From Alphaproteobacteria bacterium (lineage in GTDB: Bacteria; Pseudomonadota; Alphaproteobacteria; CACIAM-22H2), in the NCBI GenBank assembly GCA_947500965.1, contig CANMWW010000017.1, positions 1 through 12,909 of the forward strand: DNA of 12,909 nucleotides, read 5' to 3'. How positions within the stretch are numbered: the stretch's first letter is position 1; every line of letters begins with the position of its first letter. Below are positions 7,094 through 12,909 of the stretch, one piece after another. The notes beneath the pieces are model-generated. The model searched no databases and had not been told where the DNA came from. It saw nothing but the letters and a program-made list of their open reading frames with translations. Made by a program: the position numbers and the translations under genes.

Positions 7094-7837
7094 TCACCAG
7101 TCTCCGTTGATTGTCGCGCCGCCGTCGACGACGAGGACCTGCCCGGTCATGTAGCTCGACTCCGCGCCCGCGAGGAAGGCGACGACCGCGGCGATCTCCG
7201 CCGGCTCGGCGAAGCGCCGCATCGGTATCCCCGCGACGAGGCTCGCCGCGTCGACGGCGCCGCGCGCGATGTTGTCGCGCACCATGCGCGTGCCGACGAC
7301 GCCCGGGCAGACCGCGTTCACGCGGATGCCGTCGGGCGCCCACTCGATCGCCAGCGTCCGCGTCAGGCCCTCGATCCCCGCCTTCGCCGCGGCGTAGGGC
7401 GCGCGCCGCGGCCGGCCGATGCGCGCGCCCATCGACGAGAAGTTCACGACCGCGCCGCGCGTCGAGGCCCTGAGCCACGGATGCGCCGCGCGGCAGGCGC
7501 GCAGCGTGCCGCCGACATGGACGTCGAGCATCGAGCGCCAGGTCTCGTCCTCGAGCTCGGCCACCGGCTGGTGGCGGTTGAAGCCCGCGCAGTTGACCAG
7601 CGCGTCGATCGCCCCGAAGCGCGCGGCCGCCGCCGCGACCGCCGCGTCGACCGAGCCGCTGTCCGACACGTCCGCGGCGAGCCAGGCGAAGCCGTCGCCG
7701 GCGGGGGCGTCCGGCCCGGGCGCGTCGCGGTCGAGCGCCACGGCGCGCCAGCCGCGCGCCAGCAGGGTCGTGCAGGTCGCGAGGCCGATGCCGCGCGCCC
7801 CGCCCGTGACGATCGCGACCGGGGCCATGGCCGCCAT
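7094..7837 (-). CDS. Short-chain dehydrogenase/reductase with atypical Asn-to-His site
   Basis: This 247-residue classical SDR has T11-G-G-A-R-G-I-G18, N82-C-A-G85, S135, Y148-A-A-A-K152 and a C-terminal MTGQVLVVDGG. D36 after beta-2 suggests NAD preference. The residue that is normally the fourth catalytic residue, Asn in the alpha-4 DVN motif, reads D105-V-H107 here. The first SDR in this window keeps the usual DVN. The start is the ATG at 7837, preceded by GGGGGAT; an internal ATG at M4 is possible but has a poorer site. Only 1 bp separates it from the stop of the upstream dehydrogenase, and 4 bp separate its stop from the P450 start. That spacing places it in one operon with both, perhaps oxidising the P450 product. 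The substrate is unknown. Confidence 0.92.
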   Translation of the reverse strand: MAAMAPVAIVTGGARGIGLATCTTLLARGWRAVALDRDAPGPDAPAGDGFAWLAADVSDSGSVDAAVAAAAARFGAIDALVNCAGFNRHQPVAELEDETWRSMLDVHVGGTLRACRAAHPWLRASTRGAVVNFSSMGARIGRPRRAPYAAAKAGIEGLTRTLAIEWAPDGIRVNAVCPGVVGTRMVRDNIARGAVDAASLVAGIPMRRFAEPAEIAAVVAFLAGAESSYMTGQVLVVDGGATINGDW

Positions 7838-7838
7838 C

Positions 7839-8729
7839 TCAGGATCCCCCGACCTTCACGCCGGCCTTCTCCTCGATCGGGAGGATCACCGCCGCGATGT
7901 CGCGCGCGGCATGGCCCGCGTCGCGCGCCTGCTCGTAGCGCCGCATCGCCGCCTCGGCGAGCGTGAGGTCGACGCCCATCGCGCGGCCGAGGTCGATGGC
8001 GCAGCCGAGGTCCTTCATGATCGTCGCGATGCTCGCGGCGGCCTCGAAGTTGCGCGGCAGGAAATGCTTCGGCACGACGCGCTCGAGCGTGTTGCTGCGC
8101 GCGGAACTCGCGCGCAGCGTCTCGTAGAGGCGCTGCCCGTCGATGCCCGCCTTCGCGCCCAGCACCATGGCCTCGGCGAGGAGGGCATGCGTCGTGATCG
8201 AGATGAGGTTGTTGCAGAGCTTGGCCGTGACGCCGGCGCCGACCGGACCCATGTGCCGGACGTCCTTGCAGGTGGCGCGCAGCGCGGGCATGGCGCGGGC
8301 GACGTCCGCCTCGGCGCCGCCGACGATCGCGGTGAGCGCCGCGTCGACCGCGGCGTAGGGCCCGCCGCTGATCGGCGCGTCGAGGAACCCGATGCCGCGC
8401 GCTGCGAGCGCCGCGCCGATCTCCTTCGCGGTGCCGGGATCGACGGTGGCGAAGTCGATGCAGAGAAGGCCCGCGGGCGCCGTCGCCGCGACGCCGCCAT
8501 CGCCCAGGAAGACCTCGCGCGACTGCTCGGGCGTCACGCGGCAGGCGCAGAAGACATCGACCGCGGCCGCGACCTCGGCGACGGAGCCCGCGACGCGCGC
8601 GCCCTCCGCGCGCAGCCTGTCGACGGACGCCGCGTTGGCGCTGTGCACGACGAGCTCGTGCCCCGCGCGCGCCATGTTCGACGCCATGGGCACGCCCATG
8701 AGCCCCAGCCCGACGAAGCCGATCCGCAT
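7839..8729 (-). CDS. NAD(P)-dependent beta-hydroxyacid dehydrogenase (3-hydroxyisobutyrate dehydrogenase family)
   Basis: This 296-residue member of the 6-phosphogluconate/3-hydroxyisobutyrate dehydrogenase superfamily has standard length. It shows the N-terminal dinucleotide motif G7-L-G-L-M-G12-V-P-M and the substrate-binding D117-A-P-I-S-G-G123. The catalytic segment is G164-A-G-V-T-A-K170-L-C-N-N174, with Lys170 and Asn174 at the expected spacing. Family enzymes oxidise 3-hydroxyisobutyrate, or reduce tartronate semialdehyde or other beta-aldehyde acids. The exact substrate is not resolved. The ATG at 8729 is followed directly by the Rossmann motif, so it is secure despite a longer open frame upstream. 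It is the first gene of the dehydrogenase-SDR-P450-ferredoxin unit, transcribed away from the flavin oxidoreductase gene. Confidence 0.9.
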   Translation of the reverse strand: MRIGFVGLGLMGVPMASNMARAGHELVVHSANAASVDRLRAEGARVAGSVAEVAAAVDVFCACRVTPEQSREVFLGDGGVAATAPAGLLCIDFATVDPGTAKEIGAALAARGIGFLDAPISGGPYAAVDAALTAIVGGAEADVARAMPALRATCKDVRHMGPVGAGVTAKLCNNLISITTHALLAEAMVLGAKAGIDGQRLYETLRASSARSNTLERVVPKHFLPRNFEAAASIATIMKDLGCAIDLGRAMGVDLTLAEAAMRRYEQARDAGHAARDIAAVILPIEEKAGVKVGGS

Positions 8730-8760
8730 CGCGACGCCACCCCTTCCCGTCCCGGCGCGC

Positions 8761-8788
8761 ATTCTATGCGCGGGCCACGGCGCCACAA
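8761..8788 (-). promoter_or_regulatory. Candidate promoter of the P450 operon
   Basis: On the minus strand TTGTGG (8783-8788) is followed after 16 bp by TAGAAT (8761-8766, 5 of 6 to TATAAT). Initiation near 8754 would leave a leader of about 25 nt before the dehydrogenase start. The -35 match is only 3 of 6, though the TTG core is kept. It is the best-looking -10 in this divergent region. Confidence 0.4.
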
Positions 8789-8793
8789 GGACA

Positions 8794-8810
8794 GATGCGC
8801 CGCGCGCATC
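8794..8810. promoter_or_regulatory. Candidate operator, 17-bp perfect palindrome
   Basis: GATGCGC-CGC-GCGCATC forms a perfect inverted repeat with 7-bp arms and a 3-bp centre. It lies between the P450-operon promoter (immediately upstream of its -35) and the flavin oxidoreductase gene, so one dimeric regulator could control both directions. GC-rich sequence makes such repeats somewhat more likely by chance. Confidence 0.4.
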
Positions 8811-8840
8811 GGTGCTGTAGACCTTCGCCGCGTCGACACG

Positions 8841-8858
8841 AGGGGAGCCGCGCAGGTG
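8841..8858 (+). promoter_or_regulatory. Ribosome-binding site deciding the GTG start
   Basis: AGGGGAG at 8841-8847 lies 8 nt before GTG at 8856. The first in-frame ATG (8871) would be 23 nt away, too far for this site. Confidence 0.6.
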
Positions 8859-9965
8859 AACGACCATCCGATGTTCCGTCCGATGCGCTTCGGCGCCGCG
8901 GAGCTGCGCAACCGGATCGTGATGGCGCCGATGACGCGCCAGCGCTCGCCCGGAGGCGTGCCGGGCCGCGACGTCGCCGCCTACTACCGCCGTCGCGCCG
9001 AGGGTGGCGTCGGCATGGTCGTGAGCGAGGGCACGTTCATCGACCACGAGGGCGCGGCCTGCTACCAGAACGTGCCGCACTTCTTCGGCGCCGAGGCGCT
9101 CGCGGGCTGGCGCGAGGTGCTGCGCGGCGTCCACGACGCCGGCGCGCTGATGGTCCCGCAGCTCTGGCATGTCGGCTCCTATCGCCGCCTCGGCATGGCG
9201 CCCGATCCCGCGGTGCCCGGCTTCGCGCCGTCCGCGCTGCGCGAGGGCGACGCCGAGGTCGTGCGCGCGATGGACGAGGCCGACATCCGCACCGTCGCGG
9301 CGTCCTACGCGCGCGGCGCGGCCGCCGCGCGCGAGCTCGGCTTCGACGGCGTGGCCATCCATGGCGCGCATGGCTACCTCGCCGACCAGTTCCTCTGGAC
9401 GCGCGACAACCGGCGCGCGGACGGCTATGGCGGCGACCTCGTCGCGCGCTGCCGCTTCGCCGTGGAGGTCGTCCGCGCCATGCGCGCGGCGGCCGGGCCC
9501 GGCTTCCCCATCGTCTTCCGCTTCTCGCAATGGAAGCAGGACGACTACGACGCGCGCATCGCCGAGACGCCGGACGAGCTCGCGACGATCCTCGGCGCGC
9601 TCGCTGGTGCCGGCGTCGACGTCTTCGACGCGAGCACGCGCCGCTTCTGGGCGCCCGCCTTCGCGGGCTCGCCCGACAGCCTCGCCGCCTGGACGAGGCG
9701 CCTGTCGGGCCGCCTCGCCATGGCGGTGGGCTGCGTCGGCCTCGACCAGCCCCACCAGTCCAAGGTCTATCGCACGAAGGACAACGTCGCCGCCGAGGTG
9801 ACGGACGTGGACCACGTCGTGCAGGCGATGGCGCGCGGCGACTTCGACCTGGTCTGCGTCGGCCGCGCGCTGCTCGCCGACCCGGACTGGCCGCGCAAGG
9901 TGCGCGCCGGCGACTTCGGCGCGATCCGGCCCTTCCGCCACGACCATCTCTCGACCTACGGCTGA
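8856..9965 (+). CDS. Old Yellow Enzyme-family NADH:flavin oxidoreductase (GTG start)
   Basis: This 369-residue FMN-dependent TIM-barrel oxidoreductase is of the OYE family. These enzymes reduce the C=C bond of enones or related activated alkenes with NAD(P)H. Visible family segments are N-terminal MAPMTRQRS (23-31), QLWHVG (102-107), and the substrate/flavin pair H169-G-A-H172 followed by DNRRADGYGG (184-193). FRFSQWKQDDY lies at 221-231, and VCVGRALLADPDW near the C-terminus matches the flavin phosphate-binding end. It is single-domain length, without the extra Fe-S and NAD domains of 2,4-dienoyl-CoA reductases. I chose GTG at 8856 because AGGGGAG (8841-8847) is well placed for it; the ATG at 8871 is the alternative. 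It is monocistronic and divergent from the P450 operon. Confidence 0.92.
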   Translation: MNDHPMFRPMRFGAAELRNRIVMAPMTRQRSPGGVPGRDVAAYYRRRAEGGVGMVVSEGTFIDHEGAACYQNVPHFFGAEALAGWREVLRGVHDAGALMVPQLWHVGSYRRLGMAPDPAVPGFAPSALREGDAEVVRAMDEADIRTVAASYARGAAAARELGFDGVAIHGAHGYLADQFLWTRDNRRADGYGGDLVARCRFAVEVVRAMRAAAGPGFPIVFRFSQWKQDDYDARIAETPDELATILGALAGAGVDVFDASTRRFWAPAFAGSPDSLAAWTRRLSGRLAMAVGCVGLDQPHQSKVYRTKDNVAAEVTDVDHVVQAMARGDFDLVCVGRALLADPDWPRKVRAGDFGAIRPFRHDHLSTYG

Positions 9966-10615
9966 GAGCCTGCCTCCCAGAGCGGCACGTGGCGCGTGGC
10001 GAGCGCCTCGGCGCGCGCGATCCACGGTGCCTCCGGCGCAGGCACGCCCGCGGCGGCGTCCCATGCGCTCTCCTCGATCGCGTCGCAATCGAGGCCGAAG
10101 CCGTCGAGCTCCGCCTCGTCGCGCGCGAGGCCGAGCGACAGGCCGCGGAACCCCGCGATCCGCGCGAGCGCGTCGCGGCGCCGCGCCGCCAGGCCAAGCA
10201 GCCGCGCCTGGAAGTCGGCGCGGCCGATGCCCGGCGCGCGCCAGAGGAAGACGAAATGCCTGATCGGCCCCGATCCGTCGCCGGCGACGCGGACCTCGCC
10301 GACCAGCGTCGAGAATTCGCGCACCGGCCGCGCGAAGGTCTCCGCCTCGTCGGCGCGCATCGTGGCGCGCGCGCCGGCATCCGCGACATGCGCGCGGCGC
10401 GCGGCCTCGTCGCGGTACCAGAGCAGCGCGACGCCGTCCCAGGGCGAGGCCGGGTCGAGCGGGTCGCAATGCGCGTAGCGCAGGATGTTGGTCCAGCGTT
10501 CCTGGCTCATGCCGAGCGCGGCGTGGCGCCGCCAGCGCGCGCGGAAGCCGTCGCGGTCGAAGCCCGGGTGGCGCTCGGCGCGATAGACGAGCCTGGCGGG
10601 GCCGCTCGCGCTCAG
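9956..10615 (-). CDS. EthD-like protein with two tandem alpha/beta-barrel domains (CTG start likely)
   Basis: About 219 residues. The first half (RLVYRAERHPGFDRDGFRARWRRHAALG, broken at about residues 8-35, to FARPVREF) looks like an EthD-type ferredoxin-like domain. The second half opens similarly (RHFVFLWRAPGIGRADFQARL) and appears to be a diverged copy. EthD proteins are small dimeric barrels of poorly known function found beside degradation genes. No ATG, GTG or TTG exists in frame between the upstream gene and the domain start. CTG at 10613-10615 overlaps the FAH-family stop as CTGA, imitating the usual ATGA coupling. The first downstream ATG (about 10510) would remove most of the first domain start. 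The 3' end overlaps the OYE gene tail to tail by 10 bp. Family call moderate, start uncertain. Confidence 0.72.
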   Translation of the reverse strand: MSASGPARLVYRAERHPGFDRDGFRARWRRHAALGMSQERWTNILRYAHCDPLDPASPWDGVALLWYRDEAARRAHVADAGARATMRADEAETFARPVREFSTLVGEVRVAGDGSGPIRHFVFLWRAPGIGRADFQARLLGLAARRRDALARIAGFRGLSLGLARDEAELDGFGLDCDAIEESAWDAAAGVPAPEAPWIARAEALATRHVPLWEAGSQP

Positions 10616-11550
10616 GCGCCGGCCACCGGGTTGCGCAGCGTGCCGATGCGCTCGATCGTCGCCTCGGCCACGTCGCCCGGCTTCAGGTAGAAGCGCTCGG
10701 GCTCGGGCCGCGCCAGCGCGACGCCCGAGGGCGTGCCCGTCGTGATCATGTCGCCCGGCGACAGGCCGACGCGCGACCAGTAGGACACGAGCTCCGCGAT
10801 GCCGAAGATCATGTCCGAGGTGTTGGCGTGCTGGCGCGTCTCGCCGTTGACCGCCATGCGGATGTCGAGCACCTGCGGGTCGGGGATCTCGTCGGCCGTC
10901 GTCATCCACGGGCCGAGCGGCGCGAAGCTCGGGAAGTTCTTGGACAGCGTCAGCCCGATCTGGTGCTCCATCTCGAAGCGCTGGATGCGCCGCGCGCCGA
11001 CGTCGTTGCAGATCGTGTAGCCGGCGGCGTATTCGAGCGCCCGCTCGCGCGGGACCTCGAAGGCCGGCTTGCCGATGACGACGACCAGCTCGATCTCGTA
11101 GTCGACGCAGTCGACGCCGCGCGGGATGCGGATCGCCTCGCCATGCGGGACGATCGCCGAGGCGAGCTTCACGAAGGCCGTCGGGTGCTCCGCCTTCTCC
11201 ACCTTCTTCCCGCGCTCGGCCCAGATGCGCTGGCCCTCGCGCAGGTGGTCGGCGTAGTTGCGCCCCGCGGCGATGAAGCTGCGCGGGCGCGGCACCGGCG
11301 GGCCGAGCCGCACGGCGGAGAGGTCGTGCGTGGCGCCGGCGATGCGCGAGGCGGCGGCCTCGCAGGCGCGGCGCGCGAACGCCTGTCCTTCCGCGCCCAG
11401 CCAGGAGCCGTCGGCGACGCCGGAGGCAAGGCCGGGCGCGGCCTCTCCCAGCGCCGCCGCCGCCGCCGCGAGGTCGATCGCGCGCCCGTCGGGCGGGAAG
11501 GCCGCGGCGCGCCATTCGCCGCCGGCGACCGAGATCGTGCCGAGCTTCAT
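10612..11550 (-). CDS. Fumarylacetoacetate hydrolase (FAH) family protein
   Basis: This 312-residue protein has an N-terminal region variable in the family (1-85) and a C-terminal FAH catalytic domain. The metal ligands are recognisable as Y151-E152-I-E154-L-V-V-V-I-G and C181-N-D183-V-G-A-R. S203-K-N-F-P-S-F (with K204) and G266-D-M-I-T-T-G-T-P-S-G-V complete the site. Family members hydrolyse or isomerise beta-diketo acids, for example fumarylpyruvate, fumarylacetoacetate or 2-hydroxyhepta-2,4-dienedioate, late in aromatic degradation. The start at 11550 has GGAG upstream. It lies 22 bp after the bicupin gene and overlaps the EthD-like gene by 4 bp. A cupin oxygenase followed by FAH resembles the gentisate or homogentisate order, but the actual substrate is not established. 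Confidence 0.92.
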   Translation of the reverse strand: MKLGTISVAGGEWRAAAFPPDGRAIDLAAAAAALGEAAPGLASGVADGSWLGAEGQAFARRACEAAASRIAGATHDLSAVRLGPPVPRPRSFIAAGRNYADHLREGQRIWAERGKKVEKAEHPTAFVKLASAIVPHGEAIRIPRGVDCVDYEIELVVVIGKPAFEVPRERALEYAAGYTICNDVGARRIQRFEMEHQIGLTLSKNFPSFAPLGPWMTTADEIPDPQVLDIRMAVNGETRQHANTSDMIFGIAELVSYWSRVGLSPGDMITTGTPSGVALARPEPERFYLKPGDVAEATIERIGTLRNPVAGA

Positions 11551-11572
11551 GGCCCGCGCTCCCGCCCCGGCG

Positions 11573-12451
11573 TCAGAACAGCTCGAAGGGGACGGGCTCG
11601 GACTTCGACCAGCCGACCATCAGGAGCTTCACGTCGTCCTTCGCCGAGATCGCGCCGTGGCGCTCGCCCGAAGGCAGCATGAAGTAGGACGTGGTCGGGA
11701 AGTCCTGGCCGTCGAAGGACGCCGTGCCCTCGGTCAGGAACACCGCGCGATGGCCCGCGGGGCTGCCCGCGGGGATCGCCGCGCCCGCCGCGATCGACAC
11801 CAGCTTGATGTTCGGGCCGGTCTCGAAGAAATAGCCGAGATGCTTCGCCGACACGCCCGGCACCGAGCGATGCGCGATCCAGGGATAGGCGCCGGAACGC
11901 ATCACCACGTAGCTGGTCAGGCGCGGCTGCGGGTAGACGACCGGCTGGCCGGTCACCTTCTCGAGGATCGCCTCGTAGGCGTCGCGGTTGCGGCCGTCCG
12001 GGAAGGTGTAGACGCCTTCCTCGAACCTGCCCGTCTTCGCGAGCGCGCGCTGCGCGGTCACCACCTCGTCGGGGTCGGGGTAGGGGATGCCGGACGGCCC
12101 CTCGAACTGGATGTCGATGAAGTGCATCTGCTTGGAGCCGCCTTCCTCGACGGGCACCGGCTTGATCGGGCCGTAATAGGCGCCCTCGGGGATGTAGAGG
12201 CAGTCGCCCGCCTCGTAGACCTCGCGCCCGTACTTCATCTTGCCGCCGACCAGGAAGCGGACCTGCTGGAAGGTGTGGCGGTGGCGCGGCGAGTGGTAGT
12301 AGGGGTCGGCGTAGAGGCTGCCGATGCGCGCGCCGATGCCGCGCTCCTTGTCGAAGAAGCCCTGGTAGCGCTGCTTGTACCCCGGGCGCACCCCGATATC
12401 GACCCAAGGAAGGTCGATCTCCCGCACGCCCGTGCCGCCAGCGATGCCCAT
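11573..12451 (-). CDS. Bicupin protein, possible metal-dependent dioxygenase
   Basis: This 292-residue protein contains two cupin-type beta-barrels. The first has the metal motif S54-P-R-H57-R-H59-T-F-Q-Q63 followed by GDCLYIPEGAYYGP (82-95). Position 63, normally Glu in the HxHx3E motif, is Gln. The second barrel (about 205-290) has GTASFDGQDFPTTSYFMLPSGERHG without an HxH pair, so it is probably structural. No signal peptide is visible. It is the first gene of a unit with the FAH-family and EthD-like genes. A ring-cleavage dioxygenase feeding the FAH enzyme is plausible, but it is shorter than gentisate dioxygenases and I do not recognise it as one. The start at 12451 has GGGGGAG upstream. 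Confidence 0.85.
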   Translation of the reverse strand: MGIAGGTGVREIDLPWVDIGVRPGYKQRYQGFFDKERGIGARIGSLYADPYYHSPRHRHTFQQVRFLVGGKMKYGREVYEAGDCLYIPEGAYYGPIKPVPVEEGGSKQMHFIDIQFEGPSGIPYPDPDEVVTAQRALAKTGRFEEGVYTFPDGRNRDAYEAILEKVTGQPVVYPQPRLTSYVVMRSGAYPWIAHRSVPGVSAKHLGYFFETGPNIKLVSIAAGAAIPAGSPAGHRAVFLTEGTASFDGQDFPTTSYFMLPSGERHGAISAKDDVKLLMVGWSKSEPVPFELF

Positions 12452-12487
12452 GTCCCGTCTCCCCCTCGTCGCATTGAGCCGGAGGCG

Positions 12488-12516
12488 ATCCTAGAGCACA
12501 GGCGCGCGGGGTTGAA
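12488..12516 (-). promoter_or_regulatory. Weak candidate promoter of the bicupin-FAH-EthD unit
   Basis: On the minus strand TTCAAC (12511-12516) is followed after 17 bp by TAGGAT (12488-12493, 4 of 6). Initiation near 12480 would leave a leader of about 29 nt. The -35 is poor (3 of 6), so this is weak. Confidence 0.28.
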
Positions 12517-12527
12517 CCGCGACGTCC

Positions 12528-12542
12528 ATGCGCCGATCGCAT
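12528..12542. promoter_or_regulatory. Candidate operator palindrome between bicupin and ThuA-like genes
   Basis: ATGCG-CCGAT-CGCAT is a perfect 5-bp inverted repeat with a 5-bp centre in the 130-bp divergent gap. Two CCATCGC direct repeats follow at 12553 and 12567. The repeat is short and could be chance in this composition. Confidence 0.28.
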
Positions 12543-12581
12543 AGGCTGGCATCCATCGCGGCGGAACCATCGCAGGCAGGC

Positions 12582-12909
12582 ATGCGCAACCTCGTCATCG
12601 TCGGCGGCATCACCCATCCCTTCGCCGCGGCCGGCGCCGAGCTCGCCGCGATGCTCGCGCCGCGCGGCATCGAGAGCGAGTGCACCGAGGACGTCGAGGC
12701 GGGCCTCGCGCGCGTCGCGCGCGGCGAGTTCGACCTGCTGACGATCTACGCGCTGCGCTGGTCCATGACGCAGCACGAGAAATACGCGCCGCACCGCGCG
12801 CGCTGGTCCTTCGCCCTCTCCGCCGAGGGGCGCGCGGCGATCGAGGGGCACCTCGCGCGCGGCGGCGCGCTGCTCGGGCTGCACACCGCCAGCATCTGCT
12901 TCGACGACT
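12582..12909 (+). CDS. ThuA-like (class I glutamine-amidotransferase fold) protein, N-terminal part
   Basis: The first 109 residues are visible; the gene runs off the right edge. The start gives a beta-strand LVIVGG at 3-8 and H12-P-F, and near the edge G94-G-A-L-L-G-L-H101-T-A, matching the glycine/histidine turn of the ThuA family. ThuA proteins have a glutamine-amidotransferase-like Rossmann fold and are linked to sugar or polyol metabolism, without a generally established reaction. The ATG at 12582 has only a weak AGG upstream but begins exactly at the first predicted strand. It is divergent from the bicupin unit, and its relation to that unit is unproven. The family call is fairly confident, the function is not. 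Confidence 0.8.
   Translation, partial: MRNLVIVGGITHPFAAAGAELAAMLAPRGIESECTEDVEAGLARVARGEFDLLTIYALRWSMTQHEKYAPHRARWSFALSAEGRAAIEGHLARGGALLGLHTASICFDD

Noticed and set aside
7419..8855. Upstream extension of the OYE frame to 848 codons
   Set aside because: It runs antisense through the beta-hydroxyacid dehydrogenase and SDR genes. The enzyme begins at GTG 8856 behind AGGGGAG.
8730..10469. Upstream extension of the beta-hydroxyacid dehydrogenase frame to 876 codons
   Set aside because: The added part is antisense to the OYE gene. The dehydrogenase has family length from the ATG at 8729.
12553..12573. Two CCATCGC direct repeats as a repeat array or attachment site
   Set aside because: There are only two 7-bp copies in a GC-rich gap, with no third copy and no mobile-element gene nearby.

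Overview
The window is a gene-dense, very GC-rich stretch of bacterial chromosome (about 70% GC by eye, with strongly GC-biased third codon positions). The TAXI-type TRAP transporter, the TauD-type dioxygenase, the FAH/EthD/ThuA families and the P450-ferredoxin pair together suggest a metabolically versatile proteobacterium, most likely an alphaproteobacterium. That assignment rests on family content only. I see no rRNA, tRNA, CRISPR array, transposase or phage gene, and no transcription-factor gene.

The layout is five transcription units plus one partial gene at the right edge, arranged as divergent pairs separated by tight convergent junctions. (1) Leftward from about 1700: SDR oxidoreductase, small cupin enzyme, amidohydrolase (cut by the left edge). 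(2) Rightward from about 1720: Fe(II)/2-oxoglutarate (TauD/TfdA) dioxygenase, TAXI solute receptor, fused TRAP permease. (3) Leftward from about 8755: 3-hydroxyisobutyrate-dehydrogenase-like enzyme, second SDR, cytochrome P450, P450-type ferredoxin. (4) Rightward from 8856: Old Yellow Enzyme-type flavin oxidoreductase. (5) Leftward from about 12480: bicupin protein, fumarylacetoacetate-hydrolase-family enzyme, EthD-like protein. (6) Rightward from 12582: ThuA-like protein (cut by the right edge). Within units, genes are 1 to 29 bp apart or overlap by 4 bp; the exception is the 82-bp gap before the TAXI receptor gene. Units 2 and 3 meet tail to tail with 4 bp between stops, and units 4 and 5 overlap by 10 bp.

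Read together, this looks like a catabolic locus for an organic acid or aromatic/alicyclic compound. A high-affinity importer is followed by oxygenation (2OG dioxygenase, P450, cupin enzymes), redox steps on alcohols and enones (two SDRs, a beta-hydroxyacid dehydrogenase, an ene-reductase), then C-C bond hydrolysis or decarboxylation (FAH family, amidohydrolase). No substrate can be named from sequence alone. Each of the three divergent intergenic regions carries a short palindrome suitable as an operator, and two or three carry recognisable sigma70-like elements. No regulator is encoded inside the window.
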